From NCBI GenBank assembly GCA_018806915.1, contig JAGKQI010000061.1, forward strand, positions 1-64,000: a DNA stretch of 64,000 bases. The letters are read 5' to 3'. The notes under the pieces were generated by a model that ran no database searches, was not told where the DNA came from, and saw nothing but the letters and a program-made list of their open reading frames with translations. A program made the translations under genes and the position numbers. Position 1 is the first letter of the stretch, and each line of letters starts with the position of its first letter. The stretch comes from Phytophthora colocasiae. Its lineage: Eukaryota > Oomycota > Peronosporomycetes > Peronosporales > Peronosporaceae. This document shows positions 45,574 through 57,447 of the stretch, in pieces.

Positions 45574-47750
45574 ATGTCCAAGCGCGCGCACTCGAAGATT
45601 TCGTCAGGTGGCGTGCTCAACAGTATGCTGAGCTCGTTGTCTCGCACGAACGAGTCGGCACTCACAGCCAAGAAGGCGGAGGCCCAAGTGGCGAAACTTA
45701 CGGCGGGGCGCGGCCAGACCATTGCTGTGGACGACAACTCGGACGCACCCGACGCCGCCATCGCCCAGTTCCTGCAGGATATGCGTGCGGCAATTGATGA
45801 GAAGGGCTTCGGTGCTAACGTGGAGGTGGAGCTGCGGCTCGGACGCATCACATCATGTCTCCAGGAGGCCCGCTGTCGCCCCTCTCAAGACGGTGTGGAC
45901 GCCGCAGTCGTGCTTTCTGACACGCAGATGAAGGCTGTCGGTGCAAAATTCGTGCCTGGTGTGGCTGAAGTGGACTACAAGAGCTTCGTGCGCGGGGTGG
46001 AGGGTATGCTGCGTGGTGATGCCTATTCAGAGCACAAGGAGAAGCAGGTGGTGCACAACATGGCGCAGTCCAAGCGCGTTGTGCAGGACGTAGACCCACA
46101 GTCCAATATGCGTGGCAAGCCTATGGTGCAGGTGAAGGAACGCCTCGGCTCCATCGACATCTTCATGCCGCACTGCCAATACGACTGTCGGGTATCCATC
46201 TCGTGCGAGTTCCCCATGCGCGAGCTCGAGGGAGATATGAGCGAGATGCCTGCTGCCGAGAACATTCGACACAAAGACCGCGTATCTGCAGTCGGACGTG
46301 ATCTGCGCGTAGACCTCACCAAGGTGCTCGAGGAGAGCACGAACAAAAAGTCGTTTGAGGTTGAAGTGGAATTGAGTGAGCCAGCCGTGAACGGATGGTT
46401 AAGCCAGCCCGATGAGAACGGTCAGAGTTGGAAGAGCGCAATTGAGACATCGTCGTTGCTCTGGAAGATGGTCAAGTATTTCATGCCTAACTCTGGCCAG
46501 GCATTCAAGCGTCACTGGGACTTCCCCGGAGCGACGGAGGTGCAGAACGCTTACCAGGGCCGACTTGGTATTCGCGGCAAGTTTAGTGGTACGATGCCCG
46601 TGGGTTTTGCGCGTTGGCACATCCCACTCGTGCAAAGCCGTGAGTACTTTGTTTCTGAGAAGACGGATGGGGTTCGCTACTTCCTGGTTGTGGCTGGTGG
46701 CACTACGGTGCTGGTAGACCGCTCCAACTCGCCGTTTGCCGCGTCAGGCTTGGATTTGTTGAAGTTAGTATTGCCTGAAGGCACGGTGCTTGATGGCGAA
46801 CTTGTTGTATGTTGTCGTTTTCAGATATTGCTCTGGCATTATTGGTGGTGCCTTATACTAACTGTAGCTTTGGGCACTTTTCTGCAGTTTCATCAGAAGG
46901 ACAAGCGCTATGTGTTCATTGCGTTCGACATCATTGCAACAGGGCCATCGACCGAGGATTCCCACGTCGACAAACCGTTCGTGGAGCGCCTCCGGATTTT
47001 GAACGATTTCCTGTCTGAAGAGTACGTGGTGCGCGCCATTGCAGCATACATTTACCGTTTTACTGACTTTTGCTGTCTTGAACATGTAGGGGGCCATATG
47101 CATCAGGTATCCGCAACCTAGACATTAATCGCCACGCGATTATGCTCATTTTGCGTAAGAAATGGGTGCCGCATCGCCACATTATGGAGGTTTTCCGCCA
47201 GATCCAGCGCGTCCAGAAGCGTGATCACAGCCTTGGCCGTATCTACAGTGACGATAAGCGTGTTCATTACACGGACGGAGTCGTGTTCTGCCCCAACACG
47301 AAATATGTGACCAACACACACCAGGAATATCTGAAGTGGAAGTGGTCTGATCTCATCACGGTAGACTTCATGGCCACGCTGAACCAGACTGGCGATGGTG
47401 TGCAGCTGTCGTGTGGTGGTCCCCGGAACTCGCACATCGAGCTGGATTCGGTTGTGCGTCTGGACCCGAAAGATGTGCCTGTAGTGCACAAGCTCGTATC
47501 AAGGACCCCCAACCGTCAGGCAGTGCTTGAGTTCGCTTTTAACGCTGACAAGGGTCTATGGAACTACAAGTGCGCACGCCCGGACAAGGACTGCGCCAAC
47601 TACATCCGCACGGTGCTGGGCTCGCTTGTAAATATGGCTGAAGGTATCTCGGAAGAGGAACTCCAATACCGACTTACAAACCCGAACGGACAGGATTGGA
47701 ATGACCACATGAAGCACATGCGCCGCTCCCTGCTTGAGCAGCGCAAGTAA
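45574..47750 (+). CDS. mRNA capping enzyme: tunnel-type RNA triphosphatase fused to guanylyltransferase
   Basis: Three exons: 45,574-46,806, 46,888-47,021 and 47,090-47,750; 675 residues. Residues ~75-290 resemble the metal-dependent tunnel triphosphatase of the yeast Cet1 type: the glutamate-rich strands VEVELRLGR (~83) and FEVEVELSEP (~261) are the metal-binding signatures. Residues ~330-660 are the GTP:RNA guanylyltransferase: EKTDGVRY carries the lysine that receives GMP (~363), then DGELV, YVFIAFDII, HRHIMEVF, KWSDLITVDF and the C-terminal RPDKDCANYI. Together they remove the gamma phosphate and add the guanosine cap to nuclear Pol II transcripts. Start: ACCACCATGTCC at 45,574 is preferred to an in-frame ATG 48 bp earlier, because the context is better and the extra residues look non-coding. 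Intron 1 (81 bp) has a CTAAC branch site and no in-frame stop; intron 2 is 68 bp. Confidence 0.92.
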
Positions 47751-48184
47751 ATATAAGATGGCATGAGGAATTGCGAATGTGATAGGATCGTAGTGATGAA
47801 AACGTGTTACATGTGCTCGTAACTTGAAAAAATACAAACAAGCTGCAAAAAGTAAACCATACTTTTCACAAAGCAATGTCCTTCGCTAGCAAAGCAGGAT
47901 TGATCCTAAGCATAGCTATTGTCCGCCTTACAAGAGAGCGAAGGAGACAAAAAAAGCCATCCACAACACGCTCGAGTAGTTCGCTCTCTTGTCGGCACTT
48001 GCGTGTATCATGTCTTAACTTCTGCCCTCTCTCCATACGATCAGAACTTGATCCGTCACTCCAGAGTAGACGCCTTAAGTAGGGACAACATTCATTCATC
48101 CCTCTTACGTATATATGCAATTTCCAACAATACGCGGCAGTTCAAGCCAGCCGCATGGCAGCGAAAGCGATCCATTTGACGTGC
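47751..48184. other. Intergenic between convergent genes
   Basis: 434 bp between the capping-enzyme and bZIP stop codons; AT-rich 3' flanks only. Short open frames on both strands show no coding character. Confidence 0.6.
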
Positions 48185-49676
48185 TCATAGCACGCTCCGC
48201 CACAGCTTGTTAAGCAGGTGCATACACGCCTGGTTGTTGGTTACCCACACAATAAACTACACCACAAATACAAGGCGCACACGTTAGCATAAGAGTTCAA
48301 CTACCCCACAACATGTCATAGCAAGTTCTCACCTTAGCGCGCTGCGTGGGGGTAAGAATATTCTGTAGCTTGTCCATCTCCATGTCTAAGGTGGAGTTTT
48401 TGTTCGTCACTTCCGTCTTGAGCTCTGCCAACAGCCCAAGAGCACTCTTAAGGTTCTCGCAGATGAGCGAGATGGAGCCCCGCTGCTGCTGGATCTTCTT
48501 TTTCTGGTCTTCGCTGAGGCCCAGCTCCTTTGCCAAAATCACTGGCAGACTTGTCTCGTCCTCCTCATCCTGCCAGAAGCTGTCATCCTGGCGCAAAGCC
48601 CAAATGCACATTTTGGTTACCTGCGTGGGCAGGAGCAGTCGCTCGATCTGGTGGAGGTGGTAGCTGAGAGCCGAACGACGCCCGTGACCGTAGTCCGAGT
48701 ACTGCTCCTTGAAATTGTCGATCTTCTCAGCCAGCTCCTTTTCCGAGGCCCCACGTTGGATCATCTTCTCGAGCTCCTCACATACGCGGTTCTTCTCTTT
48801 CTCCTCTTGCCGGATGGCTTCCTTACCGGCCTTAAGCTGCCCACGAAGCTCCATGTTCTCGCGCTCCAGCTGGCGGCAGCGCTCCTCGACACCCAGGATG
48901 TGTTCCCTCTTGCGGCGTCTACACTCGCGCGCGGACTCACGATTGCGTTCAAGCTTAAGCTTGCGCTGCAACGTCGTTATGTCTGTGCCAGTGTTATTGT
49001 CGCTGCCACTGCTGCACGCCGGCGTTTTCTCGGTCTTTGGTGACTTGAGAGCTGGAGTCGTGGGGACTGGGACATTGGTTTTGTGCACTGCTTGGCGCTT
49101 CTGCACCAACGCGTTGTTGGCGCTCTCCAGGTGGCGCAGCAGACCCTCAGTATTCGTAAGGGGCTTGCCGTGTAGATCCTTGGCTACTTCACCGGCCGAG
49201 CGCTTTTTGCCGCGTTGAGTCGGCACGGTCTTGGTGGGAGCCGACATTGTTGCCGGTGCTGTCGTGGTGGCGGGCGTCGTTGCCGGCAGCGTGACTGTAA
49301 GCGCGCCAGTCTGGATGAGCGGAGCCGATGTCGTGGCTGGGTGTAAACCTACCGAGATACTCGCGTCGTCACCTGGGCCAAGCATGCGGAACGGGTCGTC
49401 CAACGCCATGGACGTGGCCAACGCGTGCGCATGTGCATGGTCGATGCCTGGTTGTCCAGCGCTCACACCTGCAGGCGCCGTCATGTTCTCCGAGTTGAAC
49501 AGCAGCCACGAGAACATGTCACGGTTGGTGGCGCCCATCAGCTCCATGTCAGCGACAGCGTCGGTGCTGGTCGGGCCCATATCGGTGCTGGGGCCATGCA
49601 GATGCGCAGTGTTGGGGCCGGCGGGCGCCGCGGCGGCCATCGTTGGCGTACGGGGCAGCGAGGTGACTTCCTTCAT
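48185..49676 (-). CDS. bZIP transcription factor
   Basis: Two exons on the minus strand: 49,676-48,333 and 48,256-48,185 (76-bp intron GTGAGA..GTGTAG with a GCTAAC branch site); about 471 residues. The first ~230 residues are an Ala/Thr/Pro-rich low-complexity activation-type region. The basic region KLERNRESARECRRRKREH (about 237-256) makes DNA contacts through Asn and Arg in NRESARECRRRK, followed by a leucine-type coiled coil to about 300. The C-terminal third is helical, and splicing the last exon gives LTPTQRAKFIVWVTNN, a better-conserved-looking end than reading through the intron to the stop at 48,297. Start: ATG 49,676 is the first ATG in the open frame. The frame stays open upstream to a stop near 49,880 without an ATG. 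It is a nuclear regulator of unknown targets; several oomycete bZIPs act in zoospores and stress responses. Confidence 0.88.
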
Positions 49677-49931
49677 CTTGGTGCTCTCGAATGCAAGTGG
49701 TGGTGACGCGGCGTTCTCACGGAAGGCGTTCGCGCTCCCCGAGTCGTTCTCAGTACTAATTGAACCAGCAGGCTGGAGAACAGACGCTACCGCCACAAAT
49801 CCCTTCTCAGTCGGTGGCGAGTAAGCTGGTTTCCGGATGAAGTAGTGTGCTCCCCTTACCCGCTCTGGAATCTATTCGAGATTCACTTGGTTTTAGTATC
49901 CCAATGATTGCGTGACAATGGCGACGTGGCT

Positions 49932-49948
49932 GGGGATGGGAAATGAAC
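49932..49948 (-). promoter_or_regulatory. Initiator-like site of the bZIP gene
   Basis: On the minus strand GTTCATTTCCCATCCCC fits the oomycete initiator core. It is about 260 bp upstream of ATG 49,676, and no other usable ATG in the bZIP frame lies between, which supports that start. Confidence 0.5.
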
Positions 49949-50042
49949 GGGATACAGCATCGTTCCGGTTAATTACGACTATGGGGGCTTGCATGGCGAT
50001 CTGTGAGCAAGCTGGCGGAAGATGACCATGTTCTTAATGCTG

Positions 50043-51187
50043 GAGTGAATGAAAGGCGGAGCGTACAGCTCTGTTGTTAAATACTGCTGGAGGGTATTCA
50101 GTGGTGCCTGGCACCCGCGGTTTAGTGGCAATTGACTTGCACCCCGGCGCAATCACTCTGGTCCACCTCGCGCTTCAGCCCTGCAGCGGTGATGTCATCA
50201 CCAGCGACGAGGTTGGCGAGAGTGATGACAGCGTGCAGCCTTCAACTCTTTCCAGACTGGGGGCCGCCTTCGCAGTGAAGGCCCCCAGTGAAGTTCACTA
50301 TGAGCCATAGTATGGGAGACCATGGAATGGCGGGCGGTCTTTGGAAGCCACTCATGCCCACGCCGACCAGAGAATCTGGCGCCAGGTTTCCGTCAAACAG
50401 TGCAGCCTCGCAGCCGCAGTTGGCTAAAGCTGTTTGCAAGTGGTTGACACTGCCAGCGATGGTTGGCGCGGAGCAGTCTTGCTGCCATCAGAGCGAAATT
50501 GTAATGTATGGTGATAAACCATTGCCGCTGGCAATGCTAATGCCGATTCGTTCATAACGCTGCGCACGAAGCAGATCAGTACCTGCCACCCCGAAATGCA
50601 GCAGCAGATCTGATCAAGTTGAAGTTGGCTGCTGACGTGGCCCATAGCTGAAGTTAAACGGGAGCACTGAACGCCATCCACCTCGCCTCACCACGTTTCC
50701 GCCATGATGCGGGCGAGGTCGGCATGTCGACTGGCTGATTTCCCCAAAGGATCGCTGCTTTACATGTAACACTAGCACTATAACAGGGGATGCACAACGT
50801 GTGTAGCACAAGCACGCCGAGCGATCCTGAGATAGGGCCTCTCCAGTGGAGTCTTTAGCCCAACCAGAGTTGTTGTCACCATTACCATGCATTCTTGGTC
50901 GGTCGACGGCAGCCGCACCGAGACGGTGGCAAGCTTTGCAAAGCACGCAGTGAATAATGAGGCAGGGCAGTGGCTTTGCTAGTGCTGTACCGACTTCCTC
51001 TGTTCATTGCTGACAGCGATGTTGATCTGTAAGAATGCATAAAAAAGACGTAACAAATGCAATGTTTGCTGCTCAAGCTTCATTAAGAATACTATCGCAG
51101 TTCTCACAACTCTCGAAGTCTCTATCGTCAACTACCTGTCTACAGAGCGATCAATAAGATTTAGGCGCACAGCTCGTCCACGCCAAA
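50043..51187. other. Intergenic, no gene seen
   Basis: Short open frames on both strands without recognisable domains. Contains a strong hairpin at 50,257-50,288 (CTGGGGGCC..GGCCCCCAG). It probably consists of old transposon flank together with the pseudogene that follows. Confidence 0.5.
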
Positions 51188-52681
51188 TCACTGGCGACTA
51201 GATCGACCTCGGTCACGTCGAGTCCAGCCTTTGAATAGCCAGCAGTGATTGTGTGCGCTTGCGCTGAGCTCGTTCCACGCCGTGTCGATCCACCTTGCCA
51301 CGGTGGTTCGATCGGGGGCAGTCATCTTGAAGAGGCTCGCCAGGCACTCGATTCTGAGCTGCTTACGTAGATCTTCAAGCCCAGTAGCCACGCATTTTGT
51401 CCTTGAGCGGCTTATTCCAAGCCACATCTGCCGGTTGCGAAACTGCGGTTTGCACTCAGGCACCTTCATCAGCACCACGTTGATTGATGCAGCGGCGTAT
51501 GCGATGACTTCTTCGGTCAGTGGCCAGAGAAGTCATCCCAAATGCTAATACAGGTTCAGCGATATTTGCACGCCTAGCAAAATGAAATTTGAGGAACTCT
51601 ACTGATAGTTCGCTGTTCCACCACCCTGTTAAAAAAAAGAGTTAGAAAAAATATTTTCATAATAAAACAATTCCGGGCATTACCTTTCTTGTTACCGTAG
51701 ACTTTAAGCGACGTCTTCTTCTGAATGTCACTGATGATTTTCCACAGTCTTACTCCGAACCCATGGCGAAGTCGCGTGTTCTGGTCTCGCGTTGCTGGAA
51801 TCTTGGACGGGTTAAGTCTTGAAAACCACGAAAGGTGGCAACTTGACTCCATCTGAGTCCGCCAAAAGCATGACAGTGGCGCGCTCCTTCTCCTTGCTGG
51901 CAGCGCACCCATACCGTTTTCGGGCCTTTCTTGTGTGGTTCTTGTAGGAAGATGCTCGAAAAAGGCAGCTATTCACGCAGGAGTTGGTTTACAGATTAAC
52001 ATAGCAAAACGTATCATCGTACCAGTTTGGTCGGCGTTATAAATTTTGAAATGCCGAGGTCTTGAACGTGTGGCAGCCACCGTCTTGCTGAAAGTGGCTG
52101 CAATGTTGGCGAGATCTTCCGGTGACTGCTGACCTTGGCGAGTCCTTGAACGCATAGAAGTTTGTGACGCGCTGATGCCTTCATCCATGACCATGAAGCG
52201 CGGAAATTGTGGGTACATCATGGGCAAGCAGCAACATCTAACGCCTGCAAATGCAGCATAACAGTAGAAGTGGAACGCCCTCCTCTCGCAAGTCATTAAT
52301 CCACACTACTAGCTCTTTCTCAGCCTCCAAGGGGAGGGTGGTCCCAGTACCGCGACGTCAGGCCTTCTTCTTGCGGCGGCATTTGACGGATTTGCATGCG
52401 GCCTCGATGTACTGGCCAAGTCGTTTGCGCCACTGGTAGAAAGCTTGCGTCGCTGCTCGTGAGGCAAAGGAATCCAGCCCTGGGAAGAATGTGGCAATAA
52501 CAACATTTATATCACCACATTCCACCCGGGCGGATAGCATTTTCAGCTTCTCACCTGCCAATGCTTGGCAACTTGCGAGGCATGGCGCCAATTTAATTCT
52601 GAAGACAAGCACGCAAAGCGAAAATGCTGTCAGTAATGAATGAAGGAATGCAGTTCTGTGATTTGATTGGGCTAGCGGCAA
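51188..52681 (-). pseudogene. Pogo/Tigger-like DDE transposase relic
   Basis: Four minus-strand blocks appear in order but in different frames. 52,681-52,358: DNA-binding part, with FYQWRKRLGQYIEAACKS. 52,296-51,973: start of the DDE domain, with KIYNADQTG (first Asp). 51,912-51,6xx: core, with RLRHGFGVRLWKII, which resembles a segment common in oomycete pogo-type elements. 51,478-51,188: C-terminal helical part, with APDRTTVARWIDTAWNEL. Stops and frameshifts separate the blocks, so no product is expected. I could not locate terminal inverted repeats with confidence. Confidence 0.65.
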
Positions 52682-53228
52682 TGTCAGTTATAAGCAGGCG
52701 TCAGTAATGAACAGAGGAAGTCGGTACTACCAATCACTTCGTACTGTCGTAATTCATCTAAGTGCGAAATATGTATGGTGATTGTAACGTTAGATGACAA
52801 ATTCCAATCATGTGATAAAGGGGTTCAAATTTGGGAGGGGCGACAGTGCTTTAACTTGCGTTGTGTATGGCATACAAACATCACGTCATTTCAAGACGCC
52901 GCCGACAGATGCCCCATTTCTGCTCTTCAAGCAAACAACGTTCGAACCGGCTGCTTGGTACAAACCGGTCGGTCGGTCGGTGAAACATACAAATCTCTAT
53001 ATCCTTTTCGGTCGGTCGCGCGTATAAGAAGCGAAGAAGATTTTATGTAAGCTTTGTGTGCGAGTTGTCAGGTCGTGAAGCACGTCGTCTCGCCGCGGGG
53101 TGGAAGGAAGCAACGCTCGCAGTCCACATTTGCGTAAAGGAAAGGACCGGTACGTACGCTCGGAGAGACTTGCGCTCTGTATAGCTCCCACGTGTCCGCT
53201 TCTCCCTTGTCTTGTTGTCGCTGCGGCT
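52682..53228. other. Upstream region of the AGC kinase gene
   Basis: Includes a tandem GGTC run (CGGTCGGTCGGTCGGTG at about 52,967-52,983, again GGTCGGTCG near 53,010) that could hold regulatory sites. No gene seen. Confidence 0.5.
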
Positions 53229-53244
53229 GCTCATTCGCGTATTC
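53229..53244 (+). promoter_or_regulatory. Initiator-like site of the AGC kinase gene
   Basis: GCTCATTCGCGTATTC has the initiator core GCTCATTY. It would give an 80-nt, pyrimidine-rich 5' leader. Confidence 0.5.
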
Positions 53245-53313
53245 GTCCATCGGCAGGCTCCCTCGTCCGATACTACTTCCCCCTCTTTTCCTCCTTCTTA
53301 CTACTAGACCAAC

Positions 53314-54716
53314 ATGGGCAACAAGGGATCCAAGGGCGCCAAGAGCCTCCGTCCGCCTATCAAGAGCGACTCGCGCGGCTTTAAGTTCGGTAACTACGCC
53401 AACGGCGGCCGTGACGCCGGAAAGAGCGCGCCCGCCGCGCCCTCGTACCCGTCGAACGGCCCCCCGCCGGCCCCTGGCCAGGCGCAGGCCCAGCAGCAGC
53501 AGCAGCAACAACAACAACAAGCTGAGGAGGAGTGTACGTGGCCTGGTGTGTGAGTAGAAGGAAGGTGGTAGTGTTCTGACAGTTTACCTTATTTATTGTT
53601 ACAGCCGACATCGAGGACGACGACTCCGGCCCGATCGAGCAAGTTCCTATCGAAGACATGGACGGCCCCGCACGCCCGCAGACCAAGGTGAACGTCGAGG
53701 ACTTCGATCTGCTCAAGGTGCTGGGCAAGGGATCGTTCGGCAAGGTCATGATGGTCCGCAAGAAGGACACCAAGATGATCTACGCCATGAAGACGTTGCG
53801 CAAGGCCGCTCTGGTCAAGCGCAACCAGCTGCTGCACACCAAGACGGAGCGTAGCATTCTGCAGAGCATCAAGCACCCATACCTCACCAGTCTCACGTAC
53901 GCCTTCCAGACGCCGGATAAGCTCTACCTGGTCATGGACTACTGTGGAGGTGGTGAACTCTTCTTCTGGCTTAAGAAGGACCGTCGTTTTTCCCAGCAGA
54001 AGGCGCGTCTGTTTGCCGCTGAGATTATCCTCGCTCTCCAGGAGCTTCACAAGCACGACATCATCTACCGTGACTTGAAGCCTGAGAACATCCTGCTGGA
54101 CCTGGAGGGACACATCCGCCTCACGGACTTCGGTCTCTCTAAGGAGGCTGTCACGGGCGCTGGTGCGTCTGGTGGTACCAAGACGTTCTGTGGTACGCCC
54201 GAGTATTTGGCTCCAGAAATCCTAGAAAACAAGGGCCACGGCAAGGCAGTAGACTGGTGGAGTCTCGGTACGCTTATCTACGAGATGCTGACGGGTCTTC
54301 CTCCTTTCTACGACCAGAACATGCAGCGCATGTACGACAAGATCCTTAACGCCCCGCTGCGCTTCCCGTCCTTCATGTCGGCCGAGGCTAAGGACCTTCT
54401 CACTGGTCTGTTGACTCGTAAGGTGTCGGACCGTCTTGGTAGCGGCCCCACGGACGCCGAGGAGATCAAGTCGCACCCGTTCTTCAAGGGCATTGACTGG
54501 GAGGCTGTGCTGCGCAAAGAGGTACAGCCAGAGTTCAAGCCGCCCAACCGATTGGGCTCCATGGACACGAGCAACTTCGACGTCGAGTTTACTGCTGAGA
54601 AGCCCGTGGATTCGGTGGTAACCACAACGATGAGCGAGACCCAGCGCAACAAGGCCCAATTCCCAGGCTTCACGTACAATGCGGATACTATCGATGAAGA
54701 CCACAAGGGCAACTAA
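53314..54716 (+). CDS. AGC-family Ser/Thr protein kinase, predicted N-myristoylated
   Basis: Two exons, 53,314-53,533 and 53,605-54,716 (71-bp intron GTACGT..TTACAG); 443 residues. MGNKGSKG at the N-terminus fits an N-myristoylation signal with nearby basic residues, so membrane anchoring is likely. A Pro/Gln-rich linker with a polyglutamine run (about 59-69) and an acidic patch follow. The kinase domain (about 105-365) has GKGSFGKV, AMKTL with the ATP-binding Lys, YRDLKPEN, DFG and the activation loop TFCGTPEYLAPE, which carries the PDK1-type Thr. The C-terminal extension ends with the hydrophobic motif FPGFTY, typical of AKT, S6K and SGK kinases. There is no PH domain; the lipid anchor may replace it. 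All catalytic residues are present. It cannot be assigned to one AGC subfamily from the sequence alone. Confidence 0.94.
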
Positions 54717-55101
54717 GCTTGTCTACGCTGGCGCTTGCGTTCTCTTCTGCCATTGTGGCACTTAGACGAAGAGAGATCGGAACCCACGCAAAGTCAACAA
54801 GGAGAATTGGCAGAAGTACAGGTAGACGCGTTGAGCAGGAACACGGGCGGTCCAGCACGAGCTATCTGCTCTCATCTCTTCAAGCAGAGGGCGAACAGTG
54901 AGGCAATGTTTCATTTTTCATAGTGTGTGGCCTCGCTTTTCGACCATTGCCCCTGTGTACAAGCAAGACGATGAAGAAGTAGCTAAGAAAACCACAAAAA
55001 TCAATGGACGAATGAATGAATGGACCGATTGGTGGTTCTTTGCTGATTTTTGACAAGAAAGCATAAAGAGATCTATCCGAAGTGTTGCAAGAGCGCTCAA
55101 C
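54717..55101. other. Intergenic between convergent genes
   Basis: 385 bp between the kinase and LSG1 stop codons; presumed 3' UTRs. Nothing else seen. Confidence 0.6.
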
Positions 55102-57447
55102 CTACGGCCTGCGGTTCTTCTTCTTGCCGCCCGAGTTTATGTGAACTCCAGCCACGCCGCCAGGAAGATCCGAGTCTTCATACGGGTTCTTATCACGCCC
55201 CTTTCGTCCCTTACGACCGTGTTTCTTTAACCGTTTACTCACTGCACGCTTGTCTTCCACGGTGGTGTCGAAGTCCAGCTCCTCCTCTGCGGCTTGCTCC
55301 GTTGTTTGCATGTCCTCTTCCTTGTCTTCGTCCTCGGTGCTTTCTGGGGCGGTGGACTCCTCAATATCAGGGAATTGGGCCTTGGCCAGCTCATGGATGT
55401 CGAAGATGGTAGGGTCCGAGACATCGGGCGGAGGGTGGCAGTATAGCAGTCGGCCATTCACATAATGCCGCAAGATATCGCGCGCACCACGCGAGGTGTC
55501 GGGACCTCCCTTACCCGTCGTCGTGTATCCACGGTTGCGGGAGTAAGACTGCGTCAAAAGAAAGGTGGTGAGTAAGACTACAGTTTCCAGGATAACGGCA
55601 TTAGAGTAGGAAAAACGCACCTCCAGAAGCGCGTAAATGCCGACGGGATCCGTTTCCTTCGCCGTCTTCGACGTCGGGATCTTGATTCCATACGTACGCT
55701 CAAACACTCGCTTCGGGATACGGTGGCACAGAAGTTGGCAAGGAGCTGCACGCAATCCAAAGTATCGTCAGAACATAAATGAAATATTTCAAGACAAGAC
55801 GCGGACATACAGATATGGTCGCGGAGCTGAGAGAGCGGGAGAACACCGCAGCAGTACATTTCAGCTTTGGAGTTGACAAAGCTCGGGAATACGAGACCTG
55901 GGCAATCGCACAGCATGATCTTGTCGGACAGAATCATAGTCTGGTAGGATAACAGGAAACGTTAGTTCTTCAACTAAATCTGCCAAGTCCATTACTCCAA
56001 CAAACCTGGAAATGCTTGGTCTTGCCAGGAGTAGCACCGACAGCAACACGCTGCGTCTTGTGCGAGTACGTGGAAGCACCAAGCAGTGCATTGATCACAG
56101 AACTCTTGCCGACGTTGGGGAAGCCCACCATACCGAACTTGATCAGACCCTTGTCCTTCACTCGCACGCCCACCTCTTGCAGCACCTCCGAGGCAATATT
56201 TGACACATACTCTAGCAGCTCGACACGAGAGAGCACTGGGTACGGACTGCTCTCCTTCTTTGAAGCAGCGTCTTCTTCTTGAGAAACTTGTGGTGCGTCT
56301 GCAGGCTTTGACTCATCGTACTGGTCGTGACTCTCAGCATTTCTCTGCTCCTGACGCAGCTTCTTCGCTTCCTCATCAATTTCATCCTGAGCATCCTTCG
56401 CCGAGAAGAAGACAAAATTAATGTTTGCCTTCGTGAAGTGATCTCCCCAAGTCGTGCTGCACGTCATGAGGCTATCTGTTAGCAGGCCACTAGTAGAATA
56501 CCATCTCAATACGCAAAGTACTCACCGCTGGCGTTCGTTCAAGAAATCTGACTTGTTCACGATCAACAGTGTGCGTCGGAGCGTATCTCCTTCCTTCGCA
56601 TAGGCATCCAGATCCGTCGAGCTGTTGAACAAACACTGACGTTAACGTCTAATAGTAAACCATCTAGCCTTCACAGTACTCACCGGTAGAACAGCGGGTT
56701 GCGAGCATCCACGATCTGCACCATAATGTCACTACGCTCGCGGACGTGCCACAATTGGCGCCAGACCTCCAGATTCTTCTCGAACGGAGTCACCTCAAGG
56801 TGATCGGACGACGCCTCCAACCTGCAATCAGCCAGTTAGTTATTTACAACTACACCAACCACCAAGACTCTCATCGCACATGGCAATGTCTCGACGCCAC
56901 TCCAGGAAGCTCTCCTTCTCCAATCGATTAAGCTCCTCAGCCGTCGTGGACTTATCCCATTTGGGACGCCGAGGCACCTTCATCTCCGAGAACGTCATCT
57001 CCGGCATGAAGTTCTTGTCCTTCCTGCAATGAGCAATGGTGCGAACCTTTTTAAAACACACTCAGCTATTATACTGTCAACGTACTCGACCACTTGCGGC
57101 CCTGCGTCCGCCTCTTCCATTAGCATAATGCTCTCCTTCACAGCCGTAAACTCACGGTTCGCCAATACTGCACTGGCCAGGAAGTCATCCTGCAATCGAA
57201 GGCAACAACAACTAGTTAGAGCATAGCAGTGTATTGTATTGTATTGCGGATGGATGTATCATACCAGGGAAGAACCTTCGAGGTACGAGGCCAACGCCAC
57301 AGACGCGTCACCGCCGTCGCGCTCAGACACGTGCTTGCCTGCGCTGGAGGAAACATCCTTCGTGTTGATGGGCGACGTCTTCTTCTGCGTACGCAACAGA
57401 GCATTGCCCAGTCCCCCTTTCTTCACCTTCGCACCTGTACGACCCAT
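55102..57447 (-). CDS. LSG1: Large-subunit GTPase 1 (LSG1), circularly permuted GTPase
   Basis: Nine exons on the minus strand: 57,447-57,265; 57,189-57,086; 57,023-56,880; 56,821-56,684; 56,621-56,526; 56,456-56,006; 55,940-55,811; 55,745-55,621; 55,548-55,102. All eight introns are 58-76 bp and GT..AG, and the joined frame gives 605 residues. The start MGRTGAKVKKGGLGNAL is typical of LSG1. In permuted GTPase order the motifs are VNKSDF (G4, exon 5), GFPNVGKSS (G1, exon 6) and DCPGLVFPS (G3, exon 7), preceded by IVDARNPLFYR (exon 4). LSG1 releases the export adaptor NMD3 from cytoplasmic pre-60S ribosomal subunits. An acidic insert lies between G4 and G1, and a basic tail ends KKKNRRP. The length is near that of yeast and animal LSG1 (~640-660). 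It shares an 84-bp divergent promoter with the WD40 gene. Confidence 0.95.

Noticed and set aside
48297..48332. bZIP protein ending at the stop at 48,297
   Set aside because: A standard 76-bp intron starts at 48,332 and removes it. The spliced C-terminus is more protein-like and in phase.
49677..49796. bZIP start at 49,796
   Set aside because: That codon is GTG, not ATG; the first ATG in frame is at 49,676.
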